A stretch of DNA of 64,000 bases from Phlebiopsis flavidoalba (GCA_035772785.1 JAOCPU010000004.1:124001-188000); one strand, 5' to 3'; positions 48,085 to 63,432 are shown, numbered from the stretch's first letter. The notes: a model not told the origin generated them from the sequence alone. Numbers and translations are program-made.

Positions 48085-48700
48085 ATTGATGACCTTGGTC
48101 GGACGACCCTCGAGCCCGGGTGGACGTTGGGTGTCCTGCAAAGAACTCGCGATCGAGTGACTAGAATGAGACAAGATGCCGAACGGCGCTAACGCTAACC
48201 AAGAACCGGTCCCCGAGTTCGAGCACCGTACCCCGGACACCTTTTACCGTGGGGCGCAACGAGCAACTTGCCATCCAGCGACGCGGCCGGCAGTTACAAA
48301 GTGATAGGACCCTACACCACTTTTTATCCAAAAAGTAAAAAAAAGCCAGCCGAGATGTGTACGGAACGACTCAACAAATGCATAGCCGTGTCAATGACCC
48401 GCCCGCAATGATTATTATTGAAATAAATGTATATAGTGTTCGTCCGTGAGCCTATTAGTATTGCTTGTATTACAGCTCAGTGATTGGTGCTGGCCAGCCT
48501 TCTGTGGACAGAACATATTTTCAGCGAAATCTGAGCTTACCTCCGGGTAGCAGCTGACAAGTCGATCTCGGATCCAATGAGGTATGGGCGCTCCGTTTTG
48601 CCCTCTGACCAATCAGAAGCGCGCGACCGAACTCAAGGAAAGATTGCTGCCGCTCGTGGACTTAACTCTTTGCATCTTTCGTTCTCCTATTCATCTCAGC
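48085..48700. promoter_or_regulatory. Divergent promoter region, glycosyltransferase and TMA16
   Basis: 616 bp between the two start codons. AT-rich core with ATAAATGTATATAG at about 48422-48435 and a CT-rich leader ending CATCTCAGC just before the TMA16 ATG. No conserved frame. Confidence 0.45.
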
Positions 48701-49537
48701 ATGGGACCAAAGGCCCGTACGGGCGGCAAAAAAAGAAAGGGGGACAGCATGCTAAGAAGGAGAAGCTATTCCATCCACAGTCTCGAAAAGCCGATCAAGC
48801 TGGTGAGAGCGCAACATCGTAAAAGCAAGCTTCAAGACTAGGCAAAGTCGAGGAAGGAAAAAGCAGGGTGTACAGGGTCAGTTCTATCACATCATGCTCC
48901 GTATATATCCTGACCGTGGATACTTCTCATAGTGGACATCTTCAGTTTCTTCTATGCGGCAATACCGCAGGAGGGAAGGGAGTCCTTACCCTCGAGGACA
49001 TGCATACGATAATTCGTGAAGTTTGGCTCCCTCGCTATGATGCTGAGCTCGAAACAGAACGTGCGGCGCGCAGGAAAGGGAGACCAAAAAGTACCAGAGA
49101 AGTTAAGATTGAGGAGCTGAAGCTGCGGGAGTCAGAAGAGTACCGGACAGGTCTCGGTACGCTCTGCACTTTATATCGGTTTGCAATACTATCTTACACG
49201 CGCGTTCTCTTCTGCAGAAGTGGTCTTAGACTTGACTGAACCAATCAATGTGGAACTGTTTCCGCAAATGGGACCAGAAAGACGCACCCTACATTCAACA
49301 ACTTCGTTTCGTCCGCATATCTAGTGCACATCCTGAGACCTTCACCGTGTCTCGTTATGGCCATCATCCAACACTTCCTAAACACACCAAAAACCCGCGG
49401 CGGCCGTCCCCACTCAAGACGTACCAAATCTAAGTCCTGATGTCGCGATGGACGAGGACGAGGCGCCGCTACTCTTGCAGTCACCTTCACTACAATTCTC
49501 TTCTACCATCACCGGGATGGACGAGATCCCACAATGA
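48701..49537 (+). CDS. TMA16: Translation machinery-associated protein Tma16
   Basis: Tma16 binds 60S pre-ribosomal particles. ATG at 48701 (MGPKARTGGKKRKG) begins a basic N-terminus: AKKEKLFHPQSRKADQ, then VRAQHRKSKLQD after one shift, LAKSRKEKAG-like text, an intron, FSFFYAAIPQEG, VLTLEDMHTIIREVWLPRYD, ELETERAARRKGRPKS, VKIEELKLRESEEYRTGL, an intron ending at 49216, and LDLTEPINVELFRKWDQ, YIQQLRFVRISSAHPETF. A divergent acidic tail (MDEDEAPLLLQS) ends at TGA 49535-49537; an earlier stop at 49431-49433 lies in another frame. All core blocks of the family are present in order. Confidence 0.9.
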
Positions 49538-49810
49538 TATCTTTTTATTCTGCTGTATTTTATCATAATTGGGTATTTCATTATCTGTACGCGTTTAACA
49601 GGAGATGCAGATACCTATCGCGCACCCGTCTATCCAGACCCAAGAGATGGGTTCACATATACTAAGCTATGCTCAAAACAATCTGAAACTCACTTAGAGT
49701 TCAGAGCTACTTCCCCTGCCCTTTTTATTTTTCATTGAACACTGATGTCATCCTAAATGCTCACACACGGCTGATAGGTTTCAAGCCGAAGAGAGTCGTA
49801 TTAAAGAGCC

Positions 49811-52264
<2,454 letters not shown>

Positions 52265-52979
52265 CTTGACGGGTGATAGTTGCTGGTGAGAAGACTTCGT
52301 TGAAGGGCAGGGTGGTAACCGCTATTGCGAGACGGACGAAGGGTCTCGGTCGAGTAGGAATGCTCATATGTGCGTGCGGCTGGCATGGACTCGGTCCGCT
52401 TTGCAATCGCAGGCTAGGCCGGTCAGCCACATCGAATTAGACTTTTCGGAACGTGCTGGAGAATATCCCGTATAATTCATTGGTAAGAATAACTGGAAGC
52501 ATCGTATGGACTAGCCGTATGATATCGTAGAGGCCTCTGAAGATGTGGATGGGCGGGAAGAGAGAAAGTCACGCTGAAGTCACGCTCCTGCCAATGTGCA
52601 CGTCTTTTGTCACATCAAATCGCGAAAGTCACTTGTCACATTCGTCTTGTGACGGCTATTAGAGCTCTCACAGTTTCCTGCATTGAAAGGCTCTGCTATG
52701 GCGATGTGGATAAGATATTCATAGGCCCACTTACAATATAGAATCGAGGAGAAACCTTAGCTAGCACTTGACAACTTAGTACATGGAGCTGGAAAGAGTC
52801 CACGCATATCACGTGTCATGCGCGTCTGCTGCACGGAGCCGTGGCCGATTCACGGTGGCCGCTGCTCCATATGTGGCGGCGTGGTCAGACTCTGTGGCTG
52901 CATGCAAAAAAAAAAAAATACCATCGTCAACTTCAATCTATTCAAGTATCTCCCCATATCTTTCAAGCCTGACATCAAT
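52265..52979. promoter_or_regulatory. Divergent promoter, Nim1-type kinase and DNA ligase IV
   Basis: 715 bp with no conserved frame. Contains a tandem AAGTCACGCT pair (about 52567-52587) and further AAGTCAC / TTGTCAC copies to 52640, suggesting a regulatory protein site, and an A13 run (52906-52918) shortly before the ligase ATG. Confidence 0.45.
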
Positions 52980-55900
52980 ATGCAACAGGCTACACCTGCG
53001 CCCTCCGAACGCCGGGCAACACCACCACCGCAAGAAGATGCTCAGCTGCCTACTGCAGCAGCGGAAGGCCATGCTATTGAGTATCCTGTCCCACCGCAAA
53101 ATGACGGCAGTGCACCTTTCTTCGTATTATCTGCGCTATTTGACCGGTTACAGAACGAACGCAAGTCAGATAAGAGGCGCAAACTCTTGGACAAATGGTT
53201 TAACGTACGTCATAGTATAAACCCCTGCATGGATTATTCACTCAAGGATCCTATCTAGCATTGGAGAGAAAGAGAAAGGCTATGATCTATATCCTGTACT
53301 ACGGCTAATCCTACCTCAGGTAGGCCCATTTCCAAGCGAGTCAACCAGACATTGCAAAGCTAATCGAGAAATAGAAAGACCGAGAGCGTGCTGTGTATGG
53401 TCTCAAGGAGAAGAACCTGGCTAAGATTTACATCAAGCTGATTCCGCTTCAGCCGAAGGATCCCGATGCCATTCGTCTCCTGAATTGGAAGAAGCCGACA
53501 GACAAGAACGTGCGTCTCTCGATCCACCTCCGGTTACTGAAATGTGTTGAATATTTCCTCAGAGCTCGTCTGGTGACTTTCCAACCGTCCTCTATGAAGT
53601 TGTCAGCAAGCGCTCCTCTGTGATACAAGGATCTCTGTCAGTCGAGGAGGTCAATGACACCCTAGACCAACTCGCCCAAAACATGGGCAAATCGTGAGTC
53701 CATTCTAGCCGCACATGAATAGGACAAATTAACATAATTGCGTAGAGAAATACAGAAGAATATTATGAAAAGAGTCTACAATTGTGCTACTCCCGAAGAG
53801 CAGCGATGGATAGTGAGGGTCATCTTGAAAGGTCTGTGTTCCTGCCCCCAAATACACTGAATGTGTCGCTCAGGACCGATTATTCTACCAGACATGGTCA
53901 TATCGGTTAAGGAGACCACCGTCTTCTCCGTCTTTCACCCAGACGCACACACGACCTCTTCAACACATGCTCGGACCTCAAAAAAGGTGGCCTGGGAGTT
54001 GTGGGACCCTCGTCTGGGCGACTGAAAGAGGCGGTTCGTCTCTTAGTAGCGTGTATCTACTGCTGGCACTCACTCGTATCATAGGAGAAAGCTGTTCAGC
54101 TTTTTCGGGCATTCGCGCCCATGCTCTGTAAACGTCCGACGAAGAGGATCGAGGAGTCTGTAAAAGAAATGGGTGGTGGCAAATTTATCATCGAGGAGAA
54201 ACTCGATGGCGAGCGCATGCAGCTGCATAAGCGCGGCAACGAGTATTACTATTGCTCTAGGTATGTTCATGCGCCAATCTCCATCCACAGGGGCGCTGAC
54301 GATGCAACAGAAAGGGCAAAGACTACACTTATCTGTATGGCAAGCATGTCGGGACGGGCAGTCTGACTCCGTACATTGACGCCGCGTTCGACTCACGGGT
54401 AGAGGAGTACGTGATGAAGTAAATCGTATCGTGCTAGGACTAACGCAGTGGCTTATCAGAATCGTGCTGGACGGCGAGATGTTAGTTTGGGATCCCGTCT
54501 CCGAGCGCAATCTACCCTTTGGAACGCTGAAGACAGCTGCATTGGGTGAGTGCAACATACCTTAACTATTAACGCCGTCTGACCACAAGCCCTAGACAAA
54601 TCGAGAAAGGACATCAACCCTCGTCCGTGCTGTAAGACAACCTTCCGTATATATACGCGATACCATTCTGACAGTGTTTCACAGTCAAAGTTTTTGACCT
54701 GCTCTACCTCAACGGCCAATCCTTGATCCACCGATCCCTCAAGTTCCGCAAGCGGAACCTGAAGTCCTGCTTCACGGAAGTCAAGGGCCGGCTGGAAGTC
54801 GCCACTGAGTTCGAAGGCAGGACTGCAAAGGACGTAAGACAGCGTATGGAAGACATCATGAACAACAGAGGCGAAGGCCTCGTCATCAAACATCCCGATT
54901 CCGAATACGTGCTGAATGGCAGGAACAAAGATTGGATCAAGGTATATTTATCGAGATAACTGAGGTGTCAGAGCTGATCGTACTCTTCTAGGTTAAGCCC
55001 GAATACATGGTGAGTCTAAAGGTGAGAGGATCGTGTGTTGTGTAAAGCTCATATGTGATAGGACAACATGGGTGAAACCGTTGATCTCCTCGTTGTTGGT
55101 GAGCACATACATACACAGACTGCACCCACCCCAGTAGACTAAAAACATTGAATAGCTGGCAAGTATGGTACCGGCCGACGCTCTGGTGGAGTCTCCACAA
55201 TCATCTGCGCAGTAATGGACGATCGTCGTAAAGGAGATGCCGATGACGATGCAAAGTGTGGCCTTAAAATCCCTCTTGTCTGCTCAAAATATCTATTCAC
55301 GGTGACGAACGCCGCTATCACAGGTACAGCACCTTTTGTGCGAATCGGCACCGGGCTTACATTCGCAGACTACATCTGGCTGCGCCAAAAGCCCTGGAAA
55401 CAATGGGACAAACAGCGCCCCCCCGACCTGGCTACAGACCTCCAGGAAGGGTGACGACGACAAAGGCGACGTCTACCTAGAACCTCACGAGTGAGAGGCA
55501 ACTGTCGTCGCCCCTCATCATTTCGCTTATGCTTTGACAAACAGTTCTTTCATTCTCAAGATCAAGGCTGCTGAAATTACGCCTTCCGGTACGTTTTGCC
55601 TCTCACTCCAATCAGAGGGGTCTCCTCACGGGTGTATAAAGACCAGTATCATGTTGGCTATACGATGAGATTCCCCAGAGCTGTAGCGATACGTGACGAC
55701 CTCGGTGTTGAAGACTGCATGCTGGCCAGCGCCATGTACGAACATATACGCGCGGAAAAGAAGAGGAAAGCTGAAGACGTTGAAGAGGAGTGCGTACCCC
55801 CCATTGCATACATTCTGAAATATTGTATTCATCTGCGACCAGCGACGGAAAGAAGAAAAAGAAGAAGCTCGTCACCAAGAAGGTTACGGGAGAATTGCCT

Positions 55901-57666
55901 TGAAGTCTCTTGGGTTTCTGACTGACATCTTCACGTCTGGACAGCCGCAAATGCTCTCACATAACCAGGCTACCAATCTAGGAGATGTCAAGATCGAGGG
56001 CGATCTATTCGATGGAATGAAATTCTGTAAGTAGCCAGACGTTAGTTTTGCGTCGAGCGTACCGCTAAATCCAGAAAACTTAGTGGTTTCCCCGACCCTA
56101 AATCTCGAACGATGTCTCTCCCCCCCCCCCCCCTGGAGAACAAGACCACAAGGAATTACTGAAACTGTGAGTCCCAGAAAAATATCATGTACCTCTCTTC
56201 AAAGTAGTCTAATTGTTGAATGCTAGTATCAAGGCAAACGGTGGTTTCATTCGTCCAGATCGTCAACAAGCGCACGCAGCCCGGCACTGTGCTCGTTGTA
56301 TACGGCGGTGAAACTACTCGTAAGCATTCTATGGTATAATAGGACCAGTGTGAGGCTCACCTGGCCTTCATAGCCTACGACATCAAGCTCATTAAGGATA
56401 GGGGGTCGGTCGATATCATCCGACCTGTTTTGGGTCAAGGATAGCGTGGCGAAGGGCGAGCTGATGCCCTTTAAGAAGAAGTGAGTCGACCGGCGATAGA
56501 TTCAAGGTGGACACTACTGAGCGATGCTTGGTTAGGTACTTCTTCTTTGCCACAGAGGCCCGTCAGAATGACGTGGAGTTTTACCTCACCGATGATGGTG
56601 TAGCGGTTGACGAGGAGCCGTCTTCCTCTGCATCCTCCGACAGTGGGGTTCAAAAGAAGCCAGAAAGAGAAAGACACTTCTGAAACCCGGTCAAAGGACA
56701 AAATCGACGCCGACAAGCCAAGGTAGAAGAAGACGTCAAAGAAGAACCCTCTGATCCCGCCTTTGCCGAATGGTTCAAGGTGGATGGCCCAAAGCCTGAC
56801 AAGGGCAAGGGTTAGGGCCATCGACACTGAGGATAGCGCTACTGAGCCCGAAAGCGAAACAGAGCCGGAGTCAGACAACGAGGACACACGCGAAGATGAC
56901 AGGGATGCGGATGACGGATGGGAGAAGCTCTCACTGACCCCTGACACGGTACGTTGTCGAATTCTTCAGTCCCGTCCACATTCTCAAAACGGCCGAATAG
57001 GTCAACACGGACAGGGAGAGGTCGCAGACATTGTTGTCTACTGACGGCACAGACTCCGCCATCTGAGGAAGTGACGATGGAGAGAGAATGCACAGGCGAT
57101 GGAGTATGATCAAGACCTCATCTTCAGACATCTGTAAGCTCGGCATACTATCACGGGGCTAAGCTTGATTTATACATCTCTAGATGCTTCTACCTTGACT
57201 CGCCATCGAATGCGAGGAAGAACGGCATGGAGGTGAAGTGTGCTAACGAGCAAGAAATCGAAGAAAGGTACGTGGCGTCACCGGCGGTCTATTATCATGA
57301 ACACTTACCAGGGCATAGCTTCGAGAAGCTAGCCAGGACAATCATCGCAAACGGCGGCAGGTGTCGTTGACTTGGATGAACCCAAGCTCACTCACGTCGT
57401 GATAGACAGGCATGATAGATCGCGCCGTGTGCAGCTTAGCCAGCGGACTTCAGAGTGCGTCACTCTGCCACCACTACGACTGCATTGAAGCTCACTAGTG
57501 CTCACACAGGCCTAAACGTCGTCATCTGGTTTTGACTGAGTTTATTGACGGATCGCTTGAGGAGAACACTTTGCTGGTCGAAGACAGTGAGTACATATTC
57601 TTACCGCTATTACCAAAACCCTGGTTGAAGTCGTTGCTGATGGTCTCACCAGTTCTCGCCGCTTGA
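52980..57666 (+). CDS. LIG4: DNA ligase IV
   Basis: Lig4 seals breaks in nonhomologous end joining with Xrcc4/Lif1. ATG at 52980 (MQQATPAPSERR). N-terminal domain: PFFVLSALFDRLQNERKSDK, RKLLDKWF, AVYGLKEKNLAKIYIKLI, SVEEVNDTLDQLAQNMGKS. The adenylation core has the AMP-lysine motif EEKLDGERMQLHK (about 54194-54230), YLYGKHVGTGSLTPYID, VLDGEMLVWDP, KVFDLLYLNGQSL, RGEGLVIKHPDSEYV, DNMGETVDLLVV. The OB domain is FVRIGTGLTFADYIWLRQK with PWKQWD, then ILKIKAAEITPS and YTMRFPRAVAIRDDLGVEDC. BRCT1 (LLKLIKANGGSF, IVNKRTQPGTVLVYGG) and an acidic linker (SDPAFAEWFKVDGPKPDK) lead to BRCT2 (CFYLDSPSNARKNGMEV, THVVIDRHDRSRR, RRHLVLTEFIDGSL). The end is EDILAA with TGA at 57664-57666. More than ten introns; a C14 run at 56120-56133 lies at the start of BRCT1. 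All hallmark motifs are present. Confidence 0.95.
56120..56133. repeat. Run of 14 C in LIG4 BRCT1 region
   Basis: C14 between SRTMSL and GEQDHKELLK on the coding strand. It codes for poly-Pro in a region where a frame change is also needed. Confidence 0.85.
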
Positions 57667-58223
57667 AAGCTTGGCCTTGTGGTAGAATTGTTGCCAGAAC
57701 CGTGGCATACTGTTTATACCAGGTGTGCAATGTGGGACGGGTGTGGATCGCGTTTTGGAATGCAAATTCGAATTCTCCACGCGTGGCATGGCGCACTCTG
57801 AGGGGTGAACAATGTGGATCGGAATTAATATATAATATGTATCTTCGAGAGATGTTCAGGGGAGAGGGATTACGTCCTGCGGTTTTCGCAAAATTGGCTC
57901 CCTACTCAGGGAAGTCTATGTGCTACTAGCTGGTGTGCTAAGCCTCATCATTACTTGCCTCGGGTCTGTTCTGAACACACAATATTTTTGTGTGCTCGTC
58001 TCCTTCGTAAATAGCAAATGCCATGCACTGTGCCCACGTGGAAAATGTCGCGACGCATGACGCGCTTCGGAGCTTGGATGGTCCAACTTGACCGGATGGT
58101 CCGGACTCTCTCCGCCGTCACGCCTATAATACCTTTCTCTTACCGCCACCTCTACCTCAGATTTTTTCTGCAGTCTTCATTTTTTTTCGCCTCCCGCATC
58201 AACGTCTCCAAACAACTTGCCAT
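57667..58223. promoter_or_regulatory. CBS promoter and leader region
   Basis: AT-rich core (AATTAATATATAATATG at about 57823) and a CT-rich leader (58120-58220) leading to the CBS start. No conserved frame. Confidence 0.45.
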
Positions 58224-59946
58224 CATGTCCCCGACCTAAGCCCGCGTTCTTGACATATGCTCTCGAAGCAGTCGGCTACACCCCTCTCATCCGACTTGAC
58301 AAGATTGCTCAGGCGGAGGGGCTTCAATGCAACTTACGTGAGAACTTTGTTGTTTTCAATTGTCACCATTCCATTCAATGCGCTTGCAATAGTCGGAAAG
58401 GTTCGAATACACTTCCGCCGGGGGTCCGTCACGTGAAGACAGAATAGCAAAGCGGATGGCTTGAGCAAGCTGAGGAAGGAGGGGAAACTCATCCCCGGTC
58501 TCACAGCGTCGTCATCGAGCCAACCTCTTGGTAACACAGTGTAAGGACGTCCGTTGATCATACTCAGATCGTTGTATAGCTAACGTCACACCATAGGCAT
58601 TGGGCTCGCAATGGCGTGTGCAGTCAAGGTCAAAATAGCGGTCTTTCCCCGTCTGAACAGATGCTGAATACTACAGATAAGGGATATTCCGTAATCATTA
58701 CGATGCCTAACAAAATGTCACTTGTGAGCAGCCCAGTATTACCCCCACACTCTATTCCGTAGCTGAATAACTTTACGCTATGAGGAGAAAGAAGCTGCTG
58801 CATTGCGTGCTCTGGGTGCGGAGGTCGTTCGGACGCCGACAGAGGCTGCTTGGGACTCCCCCGAGTCACATATAGGTAGAGCCCCCTTTGAAATCGCTGG
58901 TACCCCTCGTGGCTGAATTCCTTAACGATCGCAGGAGTCGCGCTGAAACTGCAAACGTCAAATCCCTGGTGGGATCATCCTCGATCAGTACCGTAATGTG
59001 CGTCAAGTTCGCCCATACCTCGCTGTACACAGCTCACTCTACTAAAGGTCAACAACCCGCTGGCTCACGAGCTGACTACGGGCCCCGAAATCATCGAGGC
59101 TGTGGTGGCGACACCGTCAAAACATCGTCTAAGCCCTCATCCGGTCCCTGATCGACGTAATGGTCGCTGGAGCCGGTACTGGAGGGACCATCAGTGGTAT
59201 CTCCCGCGCAATTAAGAAGACACACAACCCCAAGTGTGTAGTCGTCGGCGTTGATCCCGTAAGTGCCAGCATCGTGGCAGTAGTCGTACCCAAAATCTTA
59301 ACATGTCACATTGGTACAGAAAGGTAGCTTCTTGCGTACCCTGAAGGAAGCTCAACAAGGATGGCGAAGGAGAGCTTTACATCGTCGAGGGCATTGGATA
59401 TGATTTCGTCCCCGATTGTGCTTTCTCGGGACACTGTCGACTCCTGGAGTTAAGACCGGCGATGAAGAATCATTCCGAGGCGGTCCGAAAGCTCATGCGT
59501 CCTCGAAAGGCCTTCTCGTGGGTGGCAGTAGTGGCAGTGCCCTGAGGCGGCGCGCTGCGCTGGGCTCAAGACCGAGGAGGGGAAGCGCTTCGGCCGAGAC
59601 AAAAGGTCTGAACGGGTCGTTGTGCTCTTGGCAGATGGGTGAGTGTGCTCTGCTAATGCATGCGTAAGTACCATTGTTTCTAACTTTTGCTCGTAGAATT
59701 CGAAACTATATGAGCAAGCCTTGGTTCCTGAAGATGGCACTCGAAGCTGAACCATCAGCTCTTGCACAGCAAATCTCCACGATTCTCAAAGACTCCAAGA
59801 GTGAGGTTGAGACTGCTTCCGAGCTTCTTGCGAAGGGCATCGAGGCTCGCACCAAGCCTGACATTGAGCAAATCGCCCTGACGCGCCCGACGAGGTCTCC
59901 CCCTGAGTCCCATTGTTGTCCCTCAGCCGCCTTCCTTCTAACCCCC
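58224..59946 (+). CDS. CYS4: Cystathionine beta-synthase
   Basis: A PLP enzyme condensing serine and homocysteine in transsulfuration. ATG at 58224 (MSPT, one-base shift) then [31 protein letters not shown], an intron, AGGSV and KDRIAKRM (the PLP lysine, with an indel between), [12 protein letters not shown]-type loop, [48 protein letters not shown]-type text, [73 protein letters not shown], and [19 protein letters not shown]. It continues [23 protein letters not shown] and IEQIALTR. Many introns and indels. I see no clear C-terminal regulatory CBS domain after 59946, where one would follow, so the end is provisional. Confidence 0.88.
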
Positions 59947-61225
59947 AGCTACCCTTAGACGATTCCCGGCCTAGATGTGTACGATATGTCGAATTTCACC
60001 CGTGATTATAACAATACACGCGGAACTTGTGTTTTGAACTCACCACTGGACTTCTGTCTATTTCTGTCGCCCAATCCTTGTCGTGGCTCCGGTAACTCAA
60101 GACATGTTCGCACCCACGGTGATGCGAGCAAGCGGGTGCGGTTATGCGCACCGTTATCATATCGCTAGCTTTCGAAGGTCGTGGGGCGGTCGCTTCTCGC
60201 GACGATCATAGGGTGAGTTTCTGAACAACGTCTATTAGTCTATCGCGCTCATGATAGCTTTCACAGTTTGTTCACACCGGACCTATCGTATCACAAGTGA
60301 GACAGCAAAGACTCAGTATTTCCGGTATTGAACGAGATTCACTGTGCCTCCTCGCAAGTCGTCAACCACCACAGAGCGGTGGTCCTCAGTTGGAGAGTAC
60401 GGCTCAAGGTACCCTCAGCATGATCCTCCGGGCTATACTACCCCTCTGAGGAGCGCGAAATGGCAACCTGGGGTATTCGTTAGGCGCCAAAAACCTCCGG
60501 ATCTTCTCAGCCTGACTGTGCCTCTGAGTTGCCAAGATGTCCATTGACCTCACTCAGGTTCTCGGGCTCGATTGCGAAGTTGTGTCTCGAGTTGGAAGTT
60601 CGTCAGTCGCACGGTCGCCAGCGGGCGCATACGGTGGCACCCACCGGACGAAGATCGATCCAACGTAACCGCGATTTAACCGTCGTCGCCCGCTTCTATT
60701 CAGCTGGTGTGCTCCACCAATAAACCCTGCATGGGCCTCTTTGGACCGCTGTGCATCAACGCGAGGGGTCTACCGCGGATGAGCTTGGCATCCACTGCGC
60801 ACGGCGCACCGCGCTCCTCACAAAATATCGCGACGAGTCTTGTTTTCTCGGCGGTCGGATTAGCCATGCCTAACGTTTTGTCAATACAGTCGTGCACGTT
60901 GGACTTGGCCGGCTGCTTCACGCCTTCACTGGCAAGTGGTTAGCAGTCCCCGCCGTTGATAAGCCTGTGCCTCGACCTCATAGCGTATTGAGGACCCATC
61001 GTTTGACTGTGCTGTGACTAGGTCTTCGAACGACGGGTGATGCGCTCGCTCATGGTTGGCAGGAGCGGTAGGAATATTTCGCCGTCGCATTCTCTCTCTT
61101 CCAAAATATCGGGACAAGTCCTCGAAGCACCTCGCTCCGTTTGTCCGTGGAGCTCACGAGGTGGCTCGCATGGGAATCGAGGGAGGTGAACATCGTTGAG
61201 GCACCTCTACGGAGCTGGCGATGGT
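59947..61225. other. Unassigned between CBS and the cellobiohydrolase
   Basis: May contain the rest of the CBS C-terminal region, but no motif confirms it. Open text such as WQPGVFVRRQKPPD (60460-60505) and IDLTQVLGLDCEVVSRVG (60540-60595) looks coding-like and unrecognised. On the minus strand RYFGRERMRRRNIPTAP (61110-61060) is also open. The right end is the cellobiohydrolase promoter. Confidence 0.35.
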
Positions 61226-61235
61226 GGTATAAAAG
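61226..61235 (+). promoter_or_regulatory. TATA box of the cellobiohydrolase gene
   Basis: GGTATAAAAG in the context TGGTGGTATAAAAGGTGGG, about 140 bp upstream of the ATG at 61375. The same 10-mer precedes the secreted protein gene at 7651. Confidence 0.6.
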
Positions 61236-61374
61236 GTGGGCTGCAGGTGCTGCAAAACCTCAGAGCGCATCAACCAAGCGACCTTCTAAAAATACCCCGC
61301 TATTCGTGTGTATCTCTTACTCTCTGGGACGCTGACCAGGAGACTCACTGTTGGTGTAGATACAAGTTGCTGCC

Positions 61375-63236
61375 ATGTTTGTTCCAGCGCAGCCGCCCTC
61401 GTTTGGTTTTCAACCCTTAATCTCGCCGTGGTCTCTGGCCAGCAGGTCGGCACCCAGATGGCCGAGACGCACCCCACCCTCACGTCGCAGCAATGCACGT
61501 CAGCCCCCCCCCCCCCCCCAGCGGTGGATGCAAGACCTTGAACACCAAGATCGTGCTCGACGCCAACTGGCGCTGGCTGCACACCACGATCCGGCTACAC
61601 GAACTGCTACACCGGCAACCAGTGGGAACGCTATCGTTCCTCTGCTGCCCCGACGGTGCGACCTGCGCAAAGAACTTGCGCGCTCGACGGCGCGGACTCG
61701 ACACCGGCACCTACGGCATTACGTCCTCGGGCTCACTCCCTCACCCTCAAGTTTGTCACCGGCTCGAACATCGGCTCCCGTGTCCTACCTTATGGCGGGA
61801 CGACAGCCACTACCAGATGTTCAAGCTCCTGAACCAGGAGTTCACCTTCGACGTCGACATGTCGAACCTGCCGTGCGGCCTCAACGGCGCTCTCTACTTC
61901 TCGGCCATGGACCCCGATGGTGGTATGTCCAAGTACAGCCGGCAACAAGGCTGGTGCCAAGTACGGTAACCGGCCTACTGCGACTCCCAGTGCCCGTGGC
62001 TCCGCGACATCAAGTTCATCAACGCGCGAGGTGAGTCTTACTTAGTCTTATGCAGCCAGTATACAGACTCACATTACTGTAGGCCAACGTCGTAGGCTGG
62101 AATGCCACCAGTGCCAACACCGGTACCGGCAGCTTCGGTAGCTGCTGCACAGAGATGGACGTTTGGGAGGCGAACCAACGACGCCGCTGCCATACACGTC
62201 CCCACCCCTGCCACTGCAGTCACTCAGACTCGCTGCTCAGGAAACGACTGCGCGCGCATGCACGCGCGCAAACACGGGCATGTGCGACGGTGACGGCTGC
62301 GACTGTCAACTCGTTCCGCATGGGCAACAAGAACTTCCTCGGCAAGGGGCTCACCGTCGACACGATGCAGAGCCCTTCAACCGTTGTCATACCCAGTTCC
62401 TCAACCAGAGCGAACACGACTCCACCGTGGCACGCTCTCGGAGATCCGCCGCATCTACGTCCACTGAACGGCAAGGTCATCCAGAACTTCGAACGCTGCT
62501 GTCACTGGCGTCGACCCCGTCACACTCGGTTACAAGACTAAGTTCTGCACTCTCAACAAGTAAGCATAATATTGACCACACACAATTCACGAAACCCTGA
62601 CCATATCTCTGAAATTGCTAGAAGATCCTAGCTGTGTCGTGTGACACAAACTTACCTTCTCGCAGACATGAGCGGGCCCGCTTCGCGCAGGTCGGCAAGT
62701 CCTTCGTGACTGACGAGGGCATGGTGCTCGCGCTCCTCACCCCCCCCCCCCCCCCCGGTCGATCTGTGGACGAATACGCCGCGTCGATGCCTGGCTCGAC
62801 TCCAACTATACCGACAAACAAGGACGCATCCTCGCCCGGCGTTGCGCGCGGAACGTGCGCGACTACCTCCGGCGTACCCCACGCCGACGTCGAGAAGCAA
62901 GGTCCCCAACTGGCTCGCGGTCGTGCTCTCTCCAACCCATCAAGTTCGGTGACATCGGCTCGACGCTTCTCGCGCTGGCCAGTCGTCTGGCGGGCGTTGG
63001 AGGAAGCTCACAGCGCGCAGCACACAGCTCTGGCACTCAAACCCACTCAACCCGACTGGCGGATCCGTTGCGCCCCCAGTGGGGACAGTGTGGTGGCCAG
63101 AGTTATACCGGCCCCACCACACCTGCGCGAGCCAATACACTTTGCCATGTCGTCAACCCTTGTGAGTATTCTTCATCGTCTGCCGGGTTTCTGGCTGCTG
63201 ATCAGTGTACTCTAGACTTACTCGCAGTGCTACTAA
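61375..63236 (+). CDS. GH7 cellobiohydrolase with C-terminal CBM1
   Basis: A secreted reducing-end exo-cellulase. After the ATG at 61375 and one shift, a signal peptide ([19 protein letters not shown]) precedes the mature start [21 protein letters not shown]7 blocks: [33 protein letters not shown] (shifted), [57 protein letters not shown], the catalytic motif [11 protein letters not shown] (E-x-D-x-x-E retained, 62149-62180), [49 protein letters not shown] and [17 protein letters not shown] linker precedes the cellulose-binding [21 protein letters not shown], an intron, and YSQCY with TAA at 63234-63236. Two C runs (61504-61519 and 62740-62756) break the catalytic domain. About 520 residues, normal for GH7-CBM1. 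It strongly suggests a cellulolytic white- or soft-rot type lifestyle. Confidence 0.95.
61504..61519. repeat. Run of 16 C in GH7 N-terminal region
   Basis: C16 encodes five extra prolines between QQCTS and SGGC, where GH7 enzymes have a tight Cys-loop with no proline run. Confidence 0.85.
62740..62756. repeat. Run of 17 C in GH7 catalytic domain
   Basis: C17 splits the conserved helix/strand after DEGMVLAL and before the W-D/E-YAAS block; flanking bases otherwise join in register with the family. Confidence 0.85.
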
Positions 63237-63432
63237 GCGGCGGTATTTGTTGTCTGAGGATAAAACACGGAAGGCTAATCGGGTAGGGAAAGGTATCGGC
63301 GACCCTTGATGTATCTTGTGCATGTCGTGTGACTGTGTGGTTTCGTATGAGCCCAAAATCGATTTGTTTTACTACGACAGAGATTTGTGAAAAGCACGGT
63401 ACAGGAAGCGATGACCCAGCGGTCCAACGGCC

